DNA of 64,000 nucleotides, from contig CABUCM010000008.1 of assembly GCA_902490005.1 (NCBI GenBank), forward strand, positions 16,455-80,454, given 5' to 3'. Position 1 is the stretch's first letter, and each line of letters opens with the position of its first letter. The DNA comes from an uncultured Ruminiclostridium sp. GTDB lineage: Bacteria > Bacillota > Clostridia > Oscillospirales > Acutalibacteraceae. The position numbers and the translations under genes are program-made. The notes beneath the pieces were generated by a model that saw only the letters and a list, made by a program, of their open reading frames with translations, was not told where the DNA came from and made no database searches. Shown piece after piece: positions 10,922-18,038 of this stretch.

Positions 10922-11236
10922 GGCCGGGCCCATTGAGGGCGGGCCCGCGCCCTCCGTCACAGCTTTTGAAGACGGGGCTGGCTTGCGCCGCCGACGGTGA
11001 CTGTTTCGGTGAACATGCTCAGCGGCCGGGCCCATTGAGGGCGAGCCCGGGCTCCCGTCACAGCTTTTGAAAACGAGGCTGGCTTGTGCCGCCGGCGGTG
11101 ACTGTTTCGGTGAACATGCTCAGCGGCCGGGCCCATTGAGGGCAGGCTCGCGCCTCCGTCACAGCTTTTGAAAACGGGGCTGGCTTATGCCGCCGGCGGT
11201 GACTGTTTCGGTGAACATGCTCAGCGGCCGGGCCCA
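10922..11236. repeat. Tandem repeat (~101 bp, three copies) including the 3' end of the GH13 gene
   Basis: Units begin with GGCCGGGCCCA at 10922, 11024 and 11125, and a fourth partial unit begins at 11226. The copy at 11125-11225 contains the last ~22 codons and stop codon of the GH13 gene (minus strand). The other two lie entirely beyond the stop and are slightly diverged, so the extra copies are not read as part of the protein. The unit contains GAACATGCTCAGC and TCACAGCTTTTGAA as landmarks. Confidence 0.88.
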
Positions 11237-12760
11237 TAGCTTTTCCTGGTCCTGGGTATCCCGGTAGACCACCAGGGGATCTAAGGTTTCCGTGTGCTTG
11301 GCCACGCCCAGGACCTCGTATTCATGGCCCTTGAAATGGCGGTAAAGGCCCGGCTCCACCCTCTGGATTTCCATTGGAGGCGCCTTAAAACCCATGGTTT
11401 CCGGCGGGGCGCTTTCCGAATCATCCCGCTCCATCAGGATCCGGGCGCTGTAAGCTTCCACCGGCAGGTTCACCGAACCGTTTTCAGAAGAAAACGCCTG
11501 ATGGTTCAGCACATCCACCAGCACCTTGCCGGGGGTGGCGCCGAAGCTTAGGGAGGCGGGCTCCCCAGAAAGGTTCAGGGCCGTGAACAAGACCTGGCCG
11601 CCCGCCTCCCGGCGGTACACCAGCTGCTCGTTTTTGACCACGATCTGGCGGTAATCGCCTGTCTGCAGGGGAAGGCACGTTTCCTTCAGCCTGCTTAAGC
11701 GATCGATATGCCGGCATAGCTCCTGGTTGGCCTCAGGCGGATTGTGCAAATCCAGGCAAGGGCGCAGGTTCCAGTCGGAGCCGTTCTCCTTGACGCCGGG
11801 CAGGCCCCATTCGCTGCCGTAATAAATAGAGGGCGCGCCGGGCATGGTAAACAGCAGGGTGTAGACGTTTTTCAGGTGCTCCGGGTTCTTCAGTACGCTG
11901 GCCAGCCGGTTTACGTCGTGGTTATCCACAAAATTGTAGGTATAAATGTTTTTGTAAATCCCGCCGTCCCCGAACTGCCGATTCAGGGAATAGGCGATTT
12001 CAAAATAGTTTTTGTCGTTATGGGAGGAATATATCCCCTTGTAGCACTCATAGTTTGTGACGGAGTCCAGCATTTCCGGGTTGGCCCAGCGGTTGTAATC
12101 CCCGTGGATAATTTCCCCCATCAGCCAGAAATCCGGCCTCTTTTCCTTGCAGAAGCTTCTCAGCCGTCGGAAAAAGTCCGGGTCCACGCAGTCCGCCGCG
12201 TCCAGCCGTAGGCCGTCGATGCCGAAGTCCTGGATCCAGGAGCCTACCGCCCCAAGCAGGTGGTCCACCACCTCCGGGTTTTTCAGGTTCAGCTTCACCA
12301 GATTGAAATGGCCCTCCCAGGCGTCGTAACAGAAGGGGTCCCCCATGGGGCTGCCGCCGCCGAAGTGAAGGTTGTGAAACCAGCCGCAATAGCGGGAAGC
12401 CTGCCCGTTTTGCCGCACATCCTGAAAGGCCCAAAATTCCCGGCCAACATGGTTGAAAACCCCATCCAGCACCACTCGGATGCCGTTTTCATGCAGTTTA
12501 TCGCAAACGGCGCGGAAGGCGCGGTTGTCTCCCAGCCGTTTGTCGATTTGGTAGTAATCCTTGGTGTCGTAGCCGTGCTCGCTGGACTCGAACACCGGCC
12601 CTAAATATACCGCGTTGACCCCCAGCTCCTTGAGATGGGGAATCCAGTCCGCCAGCTTTTCGATCCGGTTGGCGCTTTCGCCGCCGGCGTTGCCGTGGGG
12701 CGCCCCGCAGAAGCCCAGGGGGTAAATATGATAAAATACAGCTTTTGTAATCCAATCCAT
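11159..12760 (-). CDS. Glycoside hydrolase family 13 (alpha-amylase superfamily)
   Basis: The 533-residue enzyme has the GH13 catalytic barrel: FYHIYPLGFCGAP at the start, VVLDGVFNHVG (region I), GLRLDAAD with the nucleophile Asp near 185 (region II), LMGEIIHG with the acid/base Glu near 218 (region III), and VDNHDVNRL with the Asp near 281 (region IV). A beta-sandwich C-terminal domain follows. With no signal peptide it is cytoplasmic and probably cleaves maltodextrins, like cyclomaltodextrinases. ATG 12760 (AAAGGAG upstream) replaces a much longer open frame. Its last codons lie within a tandem repeat. Confidence 0.88.
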   Translation of the reverse strand: MDWITKAVFYHIYPLGFCGAPHGNAGGESANRIEKLADWIPHLKELGVNAVYLGPVFESSEHGYDTKDYYQIDKRLGDNRAFRAVCDKLHENGIRVVLDGVFNHVGREFWAFQDVRQNGQASRYCGWFHNLHFGGGSPMGDPFCYDAWEGHFNLVKLNLKNPEVVDHLLGAVGSWIQDFGIDGLRLDAADCVDPDFFRRLRSFCKEKRPDFWLMGEIIHGDYNRWANPEMLDSVTNYECYKGIYSSHNDKNYFEIAYSLNRQFGDGGIYKNIYTYNFVDNHDVNRLASVLKNPEHLKNVYTLLFTMPGAPSIYYGSEWGLPGVKENGSDWNLRPCLDLHNPPEANQELCRHIDRLSRLKETCLPLQTGDYRQIVVKNEQLVYRREAGGQVLFTALNLSGEPASLSFGATPGKVLVDVLNHQAFSSENGSVNLPVEAYSARILMERDDSESAPPETMGFKAPPMEIQRVEPGLYRHFKGHEYEVLGVAKHTETLDPLVVYRDTQDQEKLWARPLSMFTETVTAGGISQPRFQKL

Positions 12761-12821
12761 ATCAGGGTTGACTCCTTTCTGTCGGCGGGGCCATTCCGCC
12801 CGCGCTGCCTGGAACATCTTT

Positions 12822-12830
12822 ATTATAACA
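12822..12830 (-). promoter_or_regulatory. Extended -10 promoter of the GH13 gene
   Basis: Minus-strand TGTTATAAT (extended -10, perfect TATAAT), about 60 nt before the start codon; the -35 is poor. Confidence 0.5.
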
Positions 12831-12900
12831 TAAGTAAGGGAAAACAAACAGAAAAGATTTCGTTTCTTTATGAAAAAACAACGAATTTTTTCATAAGAAA

Positions 12901-12929
12901 TAGACAAAATTGAATAACTGTAGTATAAT
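12901..12929 (+). promoter_or_regulatory. Promoter of the cytidylate-kinase-like gene
   Basis: TAGACA, 17-nt spacer, perfect TATAAT, in AT-rich DNA about 65 nt before the start codon. Confidence 0.7.
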
Positions 12930-12993
12930 AAATTAATATAATATCTATATATACAAAATATGCAAATACTGGAATAGATAAGGAGAACCCGTT

Positions 12994-13623
12994 ATGAAAC
13001 AGAATCTAGTCATTGCCATTGCCCGTGAGTTTGGCTCTGGCGGAAGAAACATCGGCCAGCTGGTGGCGCAAAAATTAAATGTCCCTTTTTATGATAAGGG
13101 AATCATCACCCAAGCCGCCAAGGAAAGCGGTATTGACGAGCGCATTTTTGAAAATGTGGAGGACATCGCCAACAACAGCTTGATTTATTCTCTTTCCATG
13201 GGAATTTATAACCCTGGAAGGTTTGCCCACCTGCCGAATTATTCCATTAACGACGAGGTCTACCGGGTGCAGACGGAGATCATCCGTAAGGTGGCGGATG
13301 AGGGCGATTGCGTCGTTGTGGGCCGGTGCGCCGATTACCTGCTGAATGAAAACCCAAGGTGTGTCCGTGTGTTCGTCCACGCGGATATCGACATCAGGCT
13401 GAAGCGGGCAATTGACGTTTACGGCCTGCCCAAGGATACCGGGGAAAATTTCATCCGGAAGAAGGATCGGCGCAGGGCCAGCTATTACCAGTATTACACC
13501 GACAATAAGTGGGGAGACTATGAGAACTATCACTTGATCCTGGACAGCGGGGCCATTGGTATCGAAAACGCGGCGGAGGTAGTTCTCGCCTATGTGAGGG
13601 GTATGCCCAAAGGGGAAGAATAA
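12994..13623 (+). CDS. Cytidylate kinase-like family protein
   Basis: The 209-residue P-loop protein begins IAIAREFGSGGRNIG, the modified nucleotide-binding loop of the cytidylate-kinase-like family (Cytidylate_kin2), followed by PFYDKGII. VVVGRCADYLL and RVFVHAD fit the nucleotide kinase fold, and a basic segment (RKKDRRRASYY) resembles the lid. It is separate from true Cmk, and its substrate is unproven. AAGGAGA precedes the ATG. The gene appears to stand alone between its promoter and the hairpins at 13640-13783. Confidence 0.82.
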   Translation: MKQNLVIAIAREFGSGGRNIGQLVAQKLNVPFYDKGIITQAAKESGIDERIFENVEDIANNSLIYSLSMGIYNPGRFAHLPNYSINDEVYRVQTEIIRKVADEGDCVVVGRCADYLLNENPRCVRVFVHADIDIRLKRAIDVYGLPKDTGENFIRKKDRRRASYYQYYTDNKWGDYENYHLILDSGAIGIENAAEVVLAYVRGMPKGEE

Positions 13624-13661
13624 ACGCTGACCCTTTTCCGGCGGATAAGGCCGGCAAAAAT

Positions 13662-13783
13662 AAATAAGTGCCGCTGTACGCGAGGAGCGCCGAAAATCAT
13701 GCCGGCGCTAGCTTTTCCAGGCCGGTCCGCCTTCTGATCCAAGGGGCCGGGGGAGAGGCTTCCTCTTTACAGCGGCTTTATTT
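13662..13783 (+). ncRNA. Candidate structured RNA with a four-way-junction fold
   Basis: GCCGCTGTA (13670-13678) pairs with TACAGCGGC (13768-13776), extended by AAATAAG with TTTATTT, to close a domain holding three hairpins. These are AGCGCCG with CGGCGCT, CCGGTCC with GGGGCCGG, and AGAGG with CCTCT. The 3' strand runs into TTTTTT, so the closing stem can act as a terminator. No known RNA family was recognised. It could simply be an elaborate terminator of the upstream gene. Confidence 0.35.
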
Positions 13784-13794
13784 TTTACTATAAT
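13766..13794 (+). promoter_or_regulatory. Promoter of the NUDIX-aroF operon
   Basis: TTTACA, 17-nt spacer, perfect TATAAT. The -35 lies inside the closing stem of the upstream RNA structure, so terminator and promoter overlap. Confidence 0.75.
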
Positions 13795-13834
13795 ACCCAT
13801 TAGGAATTGCATTACTATGGAAAGGAGGCTCGAT

Positions 13835-14656
13835 ATGCTGGGGAAGAAAGTAACCGTAACCGTGCCGCGGCCGGAGGCCGAACCCGCCGGAGAGGGACGG
13901 AAGGTTTTATATAAAGGCAGCGCCAGCCCTGGAGAGGACAGCCAGAAAAGGCCCGTCTATTTGATTTCCTACGACGACCCAAAGCCGCAGCAGCCCGCTA
14001 CCGTCATCGCGGTGGTATCCCTCAAGGGGAAGGAACAGTTTGTGGCGGCGCCGGAGAACACGGTTTATTACGCGCCGGAAATCCGCTCTGTTATTGAAAA
14101 AGAGGAAGGGCAGGCGCCGGAAAAGGTTTCCTGTTTGTATGAGAAATCCTGCGGCGCGGTGGTTTACCGGGTGGAGGGCAGAACCGTCCGGTTTTTAGTG
14201 GTAAAAAACAAAAACGGCAGGCATTGGGGATTTCCCAAGGGCCATATGGAGTACGGGGAAAGCGAGCGGCAGACCGCCCTGCGGGAGGTGCTGGAGGAAA
14301 CCGGCTTAAAGGTGGAGATCCTGCCGGGGTTTCGGGAGACCTGCGAATACTGCCCCTATGGCACCATTCAAAAGCAGGTGGTGTTTTTCGCCGCCAAGAG
14401 CGGCACCGCGGAAGTGGTGATCCAAAAATCTGAGATCGACCGGTTTAAATGGGCCCGCTACGACGACGCCTGCGAGCTGTTTAAATACGACAACGATATC
14501 CGGGTTCTGCAAAAAGCGAAAAAGTGGATCTACCAACACGAGAGGATCCGGCCCAGGACCAGCCGGACATGGAACTCCTATGAATCAGCCCAGCGCCGGC
14601 GCCGCAGAAAAGCGGCGGCGGACAAGGGCAAACGGAAAGAAGGGGCGCACCTATGA
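13835..14656 (+). CDS. NUDIX hydrolase with an N-terminal pyrophosphatase-like remnant domain
   Basis: The 273-residue protein starts with ~95 residues resembling the edges of a family I inorganic pyrophosphatase fold (GKKVTVTVPRP; YLISYDDP; ATVIAVVSLKGKEQFVAAPE). The segment that normally holds the catalytic tyrosines and aspartates is shortened and replaced. Residues ~100-240 are a NUDIX domain with a complete box (GHMEYGESERQTALREVLEETG, ~136-157), so nucleotide-diphosphate-type hydrolysis is expected. The C-terminus is very basic (RRRRRKAAADKGKRK). ATG 13835 follows AAAGGAGG at good spacing. It overlaps aroF by 4 nt (ATGA). Confidence 0.82.
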   Translation: MLGKKVTVTVPRPEAEPAGEGRKVLYKGSASPGEDSQKRPVYLISYDDPKPQQPATVIAVVSLKGKEQFVAAPENTVYYAPEIRSVIEKEEGQAPEKVSCLYEKSCGAVVYRVEGRTVRFLVVKNKNGRHWGFPKGHMEYGESERQTALREVLEETGLKVEILPGFRETCEYCPYGTIQKQVVFFAAKSGTAEVVIQKSEIDRFKWARYDDACELFKYDNDIRVLQKAKKWIYQHERIRPRTSRTWNSYESAQRRRRRKAAADKGKRKEGAHL

Positions 14657-15666
14657 TTATTGTAATGAAACACGGCGCCGGCCAGAAAGAGATCGAAGCC
14701 GTTGAAAAGGTACTGCGGGACCACCGTCTTGGAGTCCATATCTCCAACGGCTCCGCCGCCACCATTATCGGCGTTATCGGGGATAAATCCGTTTTGGCAG
14801 GGGCCAATCTGGAAATGATGGACGGCGTGGACAAATGCGTGCCCATTATGCACAGCTATAAGCTGGCCAGCCGGGATATTTGCCCCGAGGGGCGGACCGT
14901 TACGGTGGGAGGCGTGGTGATCGGCGGGAAGAAGCTGGCTATGATGGCCGGCCCCTGCGCGGTGGAAAGCGAAGAGCAGATTATGGAAGCCGCCGTGGGC
15001 GTGAAGAAAGCCGGGGCCCAATTTCTGCGGGGCGGCGCTTACAAGCCCAGGACAAGCCCCTACGCCTTCCAGGGCATGGAGGACGAGGGCTTTAAAATGC
15101 TGCGGAAGGCCGCCGACGCCACCGGCCTGAAGGTGGTCAGCGAGGTCATCGCGGAGGACCAGATGGATACCGCATCTAAATACTGCGACATGTTTCAAAT
15201 CGGCGCCCGGAATATGCAGAATTTCCGCCTGCTGAAAGCGGTGGGAAGAAGCGGGGTGCCGGTGCTTTTGAAGCGGGGCATCGCCTCCACCATCGAGGAG
15301 TGGCTTGACGCCGCCGAGTACATTATGAGCGAGGGGAACTACAACGTGGTCCTTTGCGAGCGGGGCATCCGCACCTTTGAAACCGCCACTCGGAACACGC
15401 TGGACATCTCCGCGGTGCCGGTGATTAAGGAAAGAAGCAGCCTGCCGATTATCATCGACCCATCCCACGCGGCGGGGAAAAGCGCCTACATCCAGCCCCT
15501 GTCTTTAGCGGCGGCGGCCTGCGGCGCCGACGGCTTGATTATCGAGGTCCACCCCTGCCCGAAATGCGCCATGTCTGACGCCAAGCAGCAGCTGACCCCG
15601 GCCCAGTATGCGGACTTGTTTGAAGAGGTTCGCAAGGTGGCCCAGGCTGTGGGCAGAGAGGCCTGA
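14653..15666 (+). CDS. aroF: 3-deoxy-7-phosphoheptulonate (DAHP) synthase
   Basis: The 337-residue enzyme condenses phosphoenolpyruvate with erythrose 4-phosphate, the first step of aromatic amino acid synthesis. It is of the single-domain-regulator type found in Gram-positives and Thermotoga: a ferredoxin-like N-terminal domain (~1-70) then the barrel. Motifs include AGPCAVES, LRGGAYKPRTSPY, QIGARNMQNF, LLKRG, ERGIRTFE, DPSHAAG and EVHPCP, covering metal and substrate residues. Start and stop overlap with the NUDIX gene (ATGA) indicates translational coupling; the biochemical link between the two is unclear. Confidence 0.95.
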   Translation: MIIVMKHGAGQKEIEAVEKVLRDHRLGVHISNGSAATIIGVIGDKSVLAGANLEMMDGVDKCVPIMHSYKLASRDICPEGRTVTVGGVVIGGKKLAMMAGPCAVESEEQIMEAAVGVKKAGAQFLRGGAYKPRTSPYAFQGMEDEGFKMLRKAADATGLKVVSEVIAEDQMDTASKYCDMFQIGARNMQNFRLLKAVGRSGVPVLLKRGIASTIEEWLDAAEYIMSEGNYNVVLCERGIRTFETATRNTLDISAVPVIKERSSLPIIIDPSHAAGKSAYIQPLSLAAAACGADGLIIEVHPCPKCAMSDAKQQLTPAQYADLFEEVRKVAQAVGREA

Positions 15667-15702
15667 TTACGGCCGCTATTTTCCAAATCAATAGACACCA
15701 AA

Positions 15703-15747
15703 GGGAACGCCGCCGCCGGGCTGTGACTGCGGCGGCGTCCCTTTTTT
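15703..15747 (+). terminator. Intrinsic terminator after aroF
   Basis: GC-rich stem (GGAACGCCGCCGC with GCGGCGGCGTCCC) followed by TTTTTT, ~40 nt after the stop codon. Confidence 0.85.
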
Positions 15748-15860
15748 ATGTTAAGCCCCCTGCCGGAAGGATCGCTGTCTGGGGCAAAAACCGGTTTTTT
15801 CCTTTCAGGGCGCCGGTCAGAAGCACACGGCATGTCACGAAAAAAGAAACGGAGGGCGCG

Positions 15861-16187
15861 ATGATGGCTTCCAATTTAGAATTTGTCCAGTTTGTCTGCG
15901 ATCAGATGGGCGGAGAGGTCTCTTACCGGAAGATGTTTGGGGAATATGGGCTTTATTTCCAGGGAAAATATTTTGCCTGCGTCTGCGACAACCAGCTTTT
16001 TGTTAAGGTAACCCAGGCGGGGAAGGACCTGTTGGGGACGGTTCAGTTGGCGCCGCCGTACCCCGGCGCCTCCTTGTGCCTGCTGGTTACCCAGCTGGAG
16101 GACCGGGAACTGCTCTTTCGGCTGACGGAGGCCACCTGCCGGGAGCTGCCGGAGCCCAAGGCGAGAAAGAAAAAGCCCAGGGCGTAA
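15861..16187 (+). CDS. TfoX N-terminal-domain protein
   Basis: The 108-residue protein matches the N-terminal domain of TfoX/Sxy (FVCDQMGGEVSYRKMFGEYGL; ACVCDNQLFVKV). It ends in a basic lysine-rich tail and lacks the C-terminal domain. In Proteobacteria TfoX is a competence regulator; the short Firmicutes versions have no proven role. ATG 15861 is chosen because ACGGAGG precedes it; the open frame upstream has no ribosome site. It converges with the XRE gene at 16250, with a shared terminator between. Confidence 0.8.
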   Translation: MMASNLEFVQFVCDQMGGEVSYRKMFGEYGLYFQGKYFACVCDNQLFVKVTQAGKDLLGTVQLAPPYPGASLCLLVTQLEDRELLFRLTEATCRELPEPKARKKKPRA

Positions 16188-16205
16188 AATGAAGTGTGGA
16201 AATAC

Positions 16206-16248
16206 AAAAAAGGCACGGTGGGAGTTCCCGCCGTGCCTTAAAATTTTT
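16206..16248. terminator. Bidirectional terminator between convergent genes
   Basis: Stem AAGGCACGGTGGG with CCCGCCGTGCCTT, an A-run before and T-run after, between the TfoX-like gene and the XRE gene. Confidence 0.85.
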
Positions 16249-16249
16249 C

Positions 16250-16471
16250 TTATTTTTGTTCATACGGAATGGGGCGATTGGTGATGCCTAAAATGTAATC
16301 CGCTGACGTATGATAGTACTTCGCCAGTAAAACCACAAGTCTGGTTGGAATTTCCCGTTTACCGGTTTCGTAGTTGCTGTAAACCCTTTGGTCAATCCCC
16401 AAAATTTCGGCAAGCTCCTTTTGGGTCAGATCCTGGTCTTCCCGTAAATCTTTCAAACGTGGATAGTACAT
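16250..16471 (-). CDS. XRE-family helix-turn-helix regulator (module copy 1)
   Basis: The 73-residue protein is a lambda-repressor-type DNA-binding domain: LKDLREDQDLTQKELAEILG, IDQRVYSNYETGKREIP and a tail DYILGITNRPIPYEQ. GAGGTGAG lies before the ATG. It is divergent from the small protein gene at 16603, with a 12-bp perfect inverted repeat between them. A close paralogue with the same tail pattern (DYLLGLT..PYSQ) stands at 47213, also divergent from a homologue of the 16603 gene. It probably represses its own module. Confidence 0.88.
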   Translation of the reverse strand: MYYPRLKDLREDQDLTQKELAEILGIDQRVYSNYETGKREIPTRLVVLLAKYYHTSADYILGITNRPIPYEQK

Positions 16472-16515
16472 AGGCTCACCTCAAATTTAGTATACGTGCC
16501 GTTCAAAAATAGTGC

Positions 16516-16545
16516 TCATTTTACTATCGATTAATAGTAAAATGA
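16516..16545. promoter_or_regulatory. Inverted repeat, probable operator of XRE module 1
   Basis: TCATTTTACTAT, 6-nt spacer, ATAGTAAAATGA: perfect 12-bp arms, centred between the two divergent genes. Confidence 0.65.
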
Positions 16546-16602
16546 TAGTGTGAGATGTTGGCGATGCAATGATTCAGGGAAATCGAAAAAAGCTTTCCCC
16601 AA

Positions 16603-16833
16603 ATGGAAAAGTTTTTTACAGCCGCTGCTAAAAAAGAATTTACAGCCTGCAAGCTAGAGGATTTATGTGATTATCATTTCGGCTTTGGCACATGGATTCG
16701 CAATCATCTGCTGCGGAATGGCTCCGCTTTATTAGAATATTTTACGCAGGTTGGGATCAATGACCGGGATGAGATGTCCGCGATAATGATATTTTTATTT
16801 TACCTGCCGCAAGCTTCCGATGGCGCGGCATAG
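16603..16833 (+). CDS. Small protein with YHFGxGTWIRN motif (module copy 1), possibly 5'-damaged
   Basis: From ATG 16603 the product has 76 residues with the core DYHFGFGTWIRNHLL and a later DEMSA. This resembles the small DUF6794-like family, of unknown function. The paralogue at 46796 aligns without gaps, and the match continues 11 codons upstream of ATG 16603 (REIEKSFPQ against KEMKKSFSK). The in-frame codons there run back to a TGA at 16570 without a start, while an ATG at 16569 is one base out of frame. ATG 16603 has no Shine-Dalgarno. A frameshift or a non-standard start is likely. Confidence 0.55.
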   Translation: MEKFFTAAAKKEFTACKLEDLCDYHFGFGTWIRNHLLRNGSALLEYFTQVGINDRDEMSAIMIFLFYLPQASDGAA

Positions 16834-16851
16834 CCTTCCCTCATCTCAGCG

Positions 16852-16889
16852 TTGAAAACCTATATACATTGTGGTATAATAGGTTTATA
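16852..16889 (+). promoter_or_regulatory. Promoter and operator of the Rrf2 regulator gene
   Basis: TTGAAA, 17-nt spacer, TATAAT (16875-16880). An inverted repeat AACCTATATAC (16857-16867) / GTATAATAGGTT (16874-16885) covers the spacer and -10, which fits autorepression. The 11-mer ATAGGTTTATA at 16879-16889 recurs in the metY promoter. Confidence 0.72.
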
Positions 16890-16905
16890 AAAGGAGGCGG
16901 GGGAA

Positions 16906-17343
16906 ATGATGGTTTCCACAAAAGGGCGCTACGCCCTGCGGGTGATGGTGGAGCTTGCCGGACACAATCTGGAAGAATTTGTGCCCTTGAAAGAAATCGC
17001 GGAACACCAGGAGATCTCTGAAAAATATTTAGAGGCCATTATGAAAAGCCTGGTAAAAGAGGGCCTGGTTTCCGGCCTGCGGGGAAAGGGCGGCGGATAC
17101 CGTCTGTCAAAGCACCCGGCCCGCTATACGGTGGGGAGCATCTTAAAGGTGACGGAAGGCTCTTTGGCGCCTGTGGCGTGCCTGGAGGAAAACGCCAAGC
17201 CCTGTCCCAGGGCGGGAAAATGCGCCACCTATCCCATGTGGAAAAAATTGAACCGCCTCATCGACGATTTTTTTGAGGGCGTCACCCTGGAGGACCTGGC
17301 CAGCGAATCTCAGGAGCTGAGCGGGGATACGTATGTCATATAA
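16906..17343 (+). CDS. Rrf2-family transcriptional regulator, probable cysteine regulator
   Basis: The 145-residue protein begins MMVSTKGRYALRVMVELA, the typical Rrf2 start, followed by a winged helix (EIAEHQEISEKYLEAIMKSL; GLRGKGGGYRLS). Three cysteines are spaced C-x7-C-x5-C (residues ~92-106), close to the cluster-binding pattern of IscR but not identical. An operator over its own promoter also occurs at the metY promoter 2.5 kb downstream, so it probably acts like CymR, the Firmicutes repressor of cysteine and sulfur genes. AAGGAGG precedes the ATG. Whether it binds a cluster is open. Confidence 0.85.
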   Translation: MMVSTKGRYALRVMVELAGHNLEEFVPLKEIAEHQEISEKYLEAIMKSLVKEGLVSGLRGKGGGYRLSKHPARYTVGSILKVTEGSLAPVACLEENAKPCPRAGKCATYPMWKKLNRLIDDFFEGVTLEDLASESQELSGDTYVI

Positions 17344-17376
17344 TTCAATATGGCCGAAAACGCCCGCGCCAAGGCG

Positions 17377-17412
17377 GAAAGAGCGCCCAGTTTGACTGGG
17401 CGCTCTTTCATT
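17377..17412 (+). terminator. Intrinsic terminator after the Rrf2 gene
   Basis: Perfect 14-bp stem GAAAGAGCGCCCAG with its complement and a 5-nt loop, then a T-rich tail. Confidence 0.8.
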
Positions 17413-17526
17413 GTTGCAAACAGAAACCCCCGGGCCTGGATAGGCAAGCGAAGACCTGGGAAAAGCTTGATTCTAAAACGGGATTGAGGAAGTCCAATTT
17501 GGAATGTCTCAATCCCCGGGAAAGCC

Positions 17527-17556
17527 TTGACTTCCGTTTTCCCTTAAGGCTAAAAT
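17527..17556 (+). promoter_or_regulatory. Probable promoter of the UxaA-type genes
   Basis: TTGACT, 18-nt spacer, TAAAAT. Just upstream lies a long imperfect inverted repeat (GGGATTGAG 17480-17488, CTCAATCCC 17508-17516). The leader holds two hairpins, GCTGGAAA/TTTTCCAGC and GCCGGTTT/AAACCGGC, the second directly before the ribosome site. Confidence 0.5.
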
Positions 17557-17651
17557 TTGAGTAACGCCAAAGCTGGAAAGGGCTTTTCCAGCCATACCTA
17601 AAATGCAAGCGGGCCGGTTTCGGGAAACCGGCGGGAAGAGGGGAAAACCGG

Positions 17652-18038
17652 ATGAAATTTGAACAACAGTCCTGTTATCAGGTCAGCCTCCAGGACAATG
17701 TTGCCACCGCCCTGGGGGATATTCCCGTGGGGGATGTGGCCATTACGGGAGACACCGGCGCTGAAGGGAAAACAGTAAAGGCTCTTGAGGCCATTCCCTA
17801 CGGCCACAAGATTGCCCTGAGGGATATTGCCTCCGGCGAAACCATCGTCAAATACGGCGTGAAAATCGCCGTCGCCGCCAAGGCGATTCCCCAGGGGGCC
17901 TGGGTGCATCTGCATAACGCGAAAAGCGAGTACGACCTGACTTCGGCAAAAATGGACCTGGAAACCATGATCCTGGAGGATATGGAATACGCCGTATACG
18001 ACTATGAAGGGCCGGGAGGTGGGCGGAATGAAGGATAA
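17652..18038 (+). CDS. UxaA-family lyase, small (SAF-domain) subunit
   Basis: The 128-residue protein matches the SAF domain found at the N-terminus of altronate and galactarate dehydratases and as the small subunit of (2R)-sulfolactate sulfo-lyase (AIPYGHKIALRDIASGETIVKYG; IPQGAWVHLHN). It overlaps the large-subunit gene by 11 nt. The family removes water or, in SuyAB, sulfite from 2-hydroxy acids. Its position between a probable cysteine regulator and metY/cysK makes a sulfur substrate worth considering, but no sequence feature decides this. Confidence 0.82.
   Translation: MKFEQQSCYQVSLQDNVATALGDIPVGDVAITGDTGAEGKTVKALEAIPYGHKIALRDIASGETIVKYGVKIAVAAKAIPQGAWVHLHNAKSEYDLTSAKMDLETMILEDMEYAVYDYEGPGGGRNEG

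Noticed and set aside
10664..11035. Minus-strand 123-codon frame across the repeats
   Set aside because: It is a shifted reading of the GH13-end repeats and crosses the strong terminator at 10805.
11159..12907. Upstream start for the GH13 enzyme near 12907
   Set aside because: The extension contains the promoter and has no family similarity; ATG 12760 is supported.
13662..13783. SRP RNA or 6S RNA
   Set aside because: No conserved SRP tetraloop/asymmetric-loop sequence and no long central bubble as in 6S RNA; a three-hairpin junction does not fit either.
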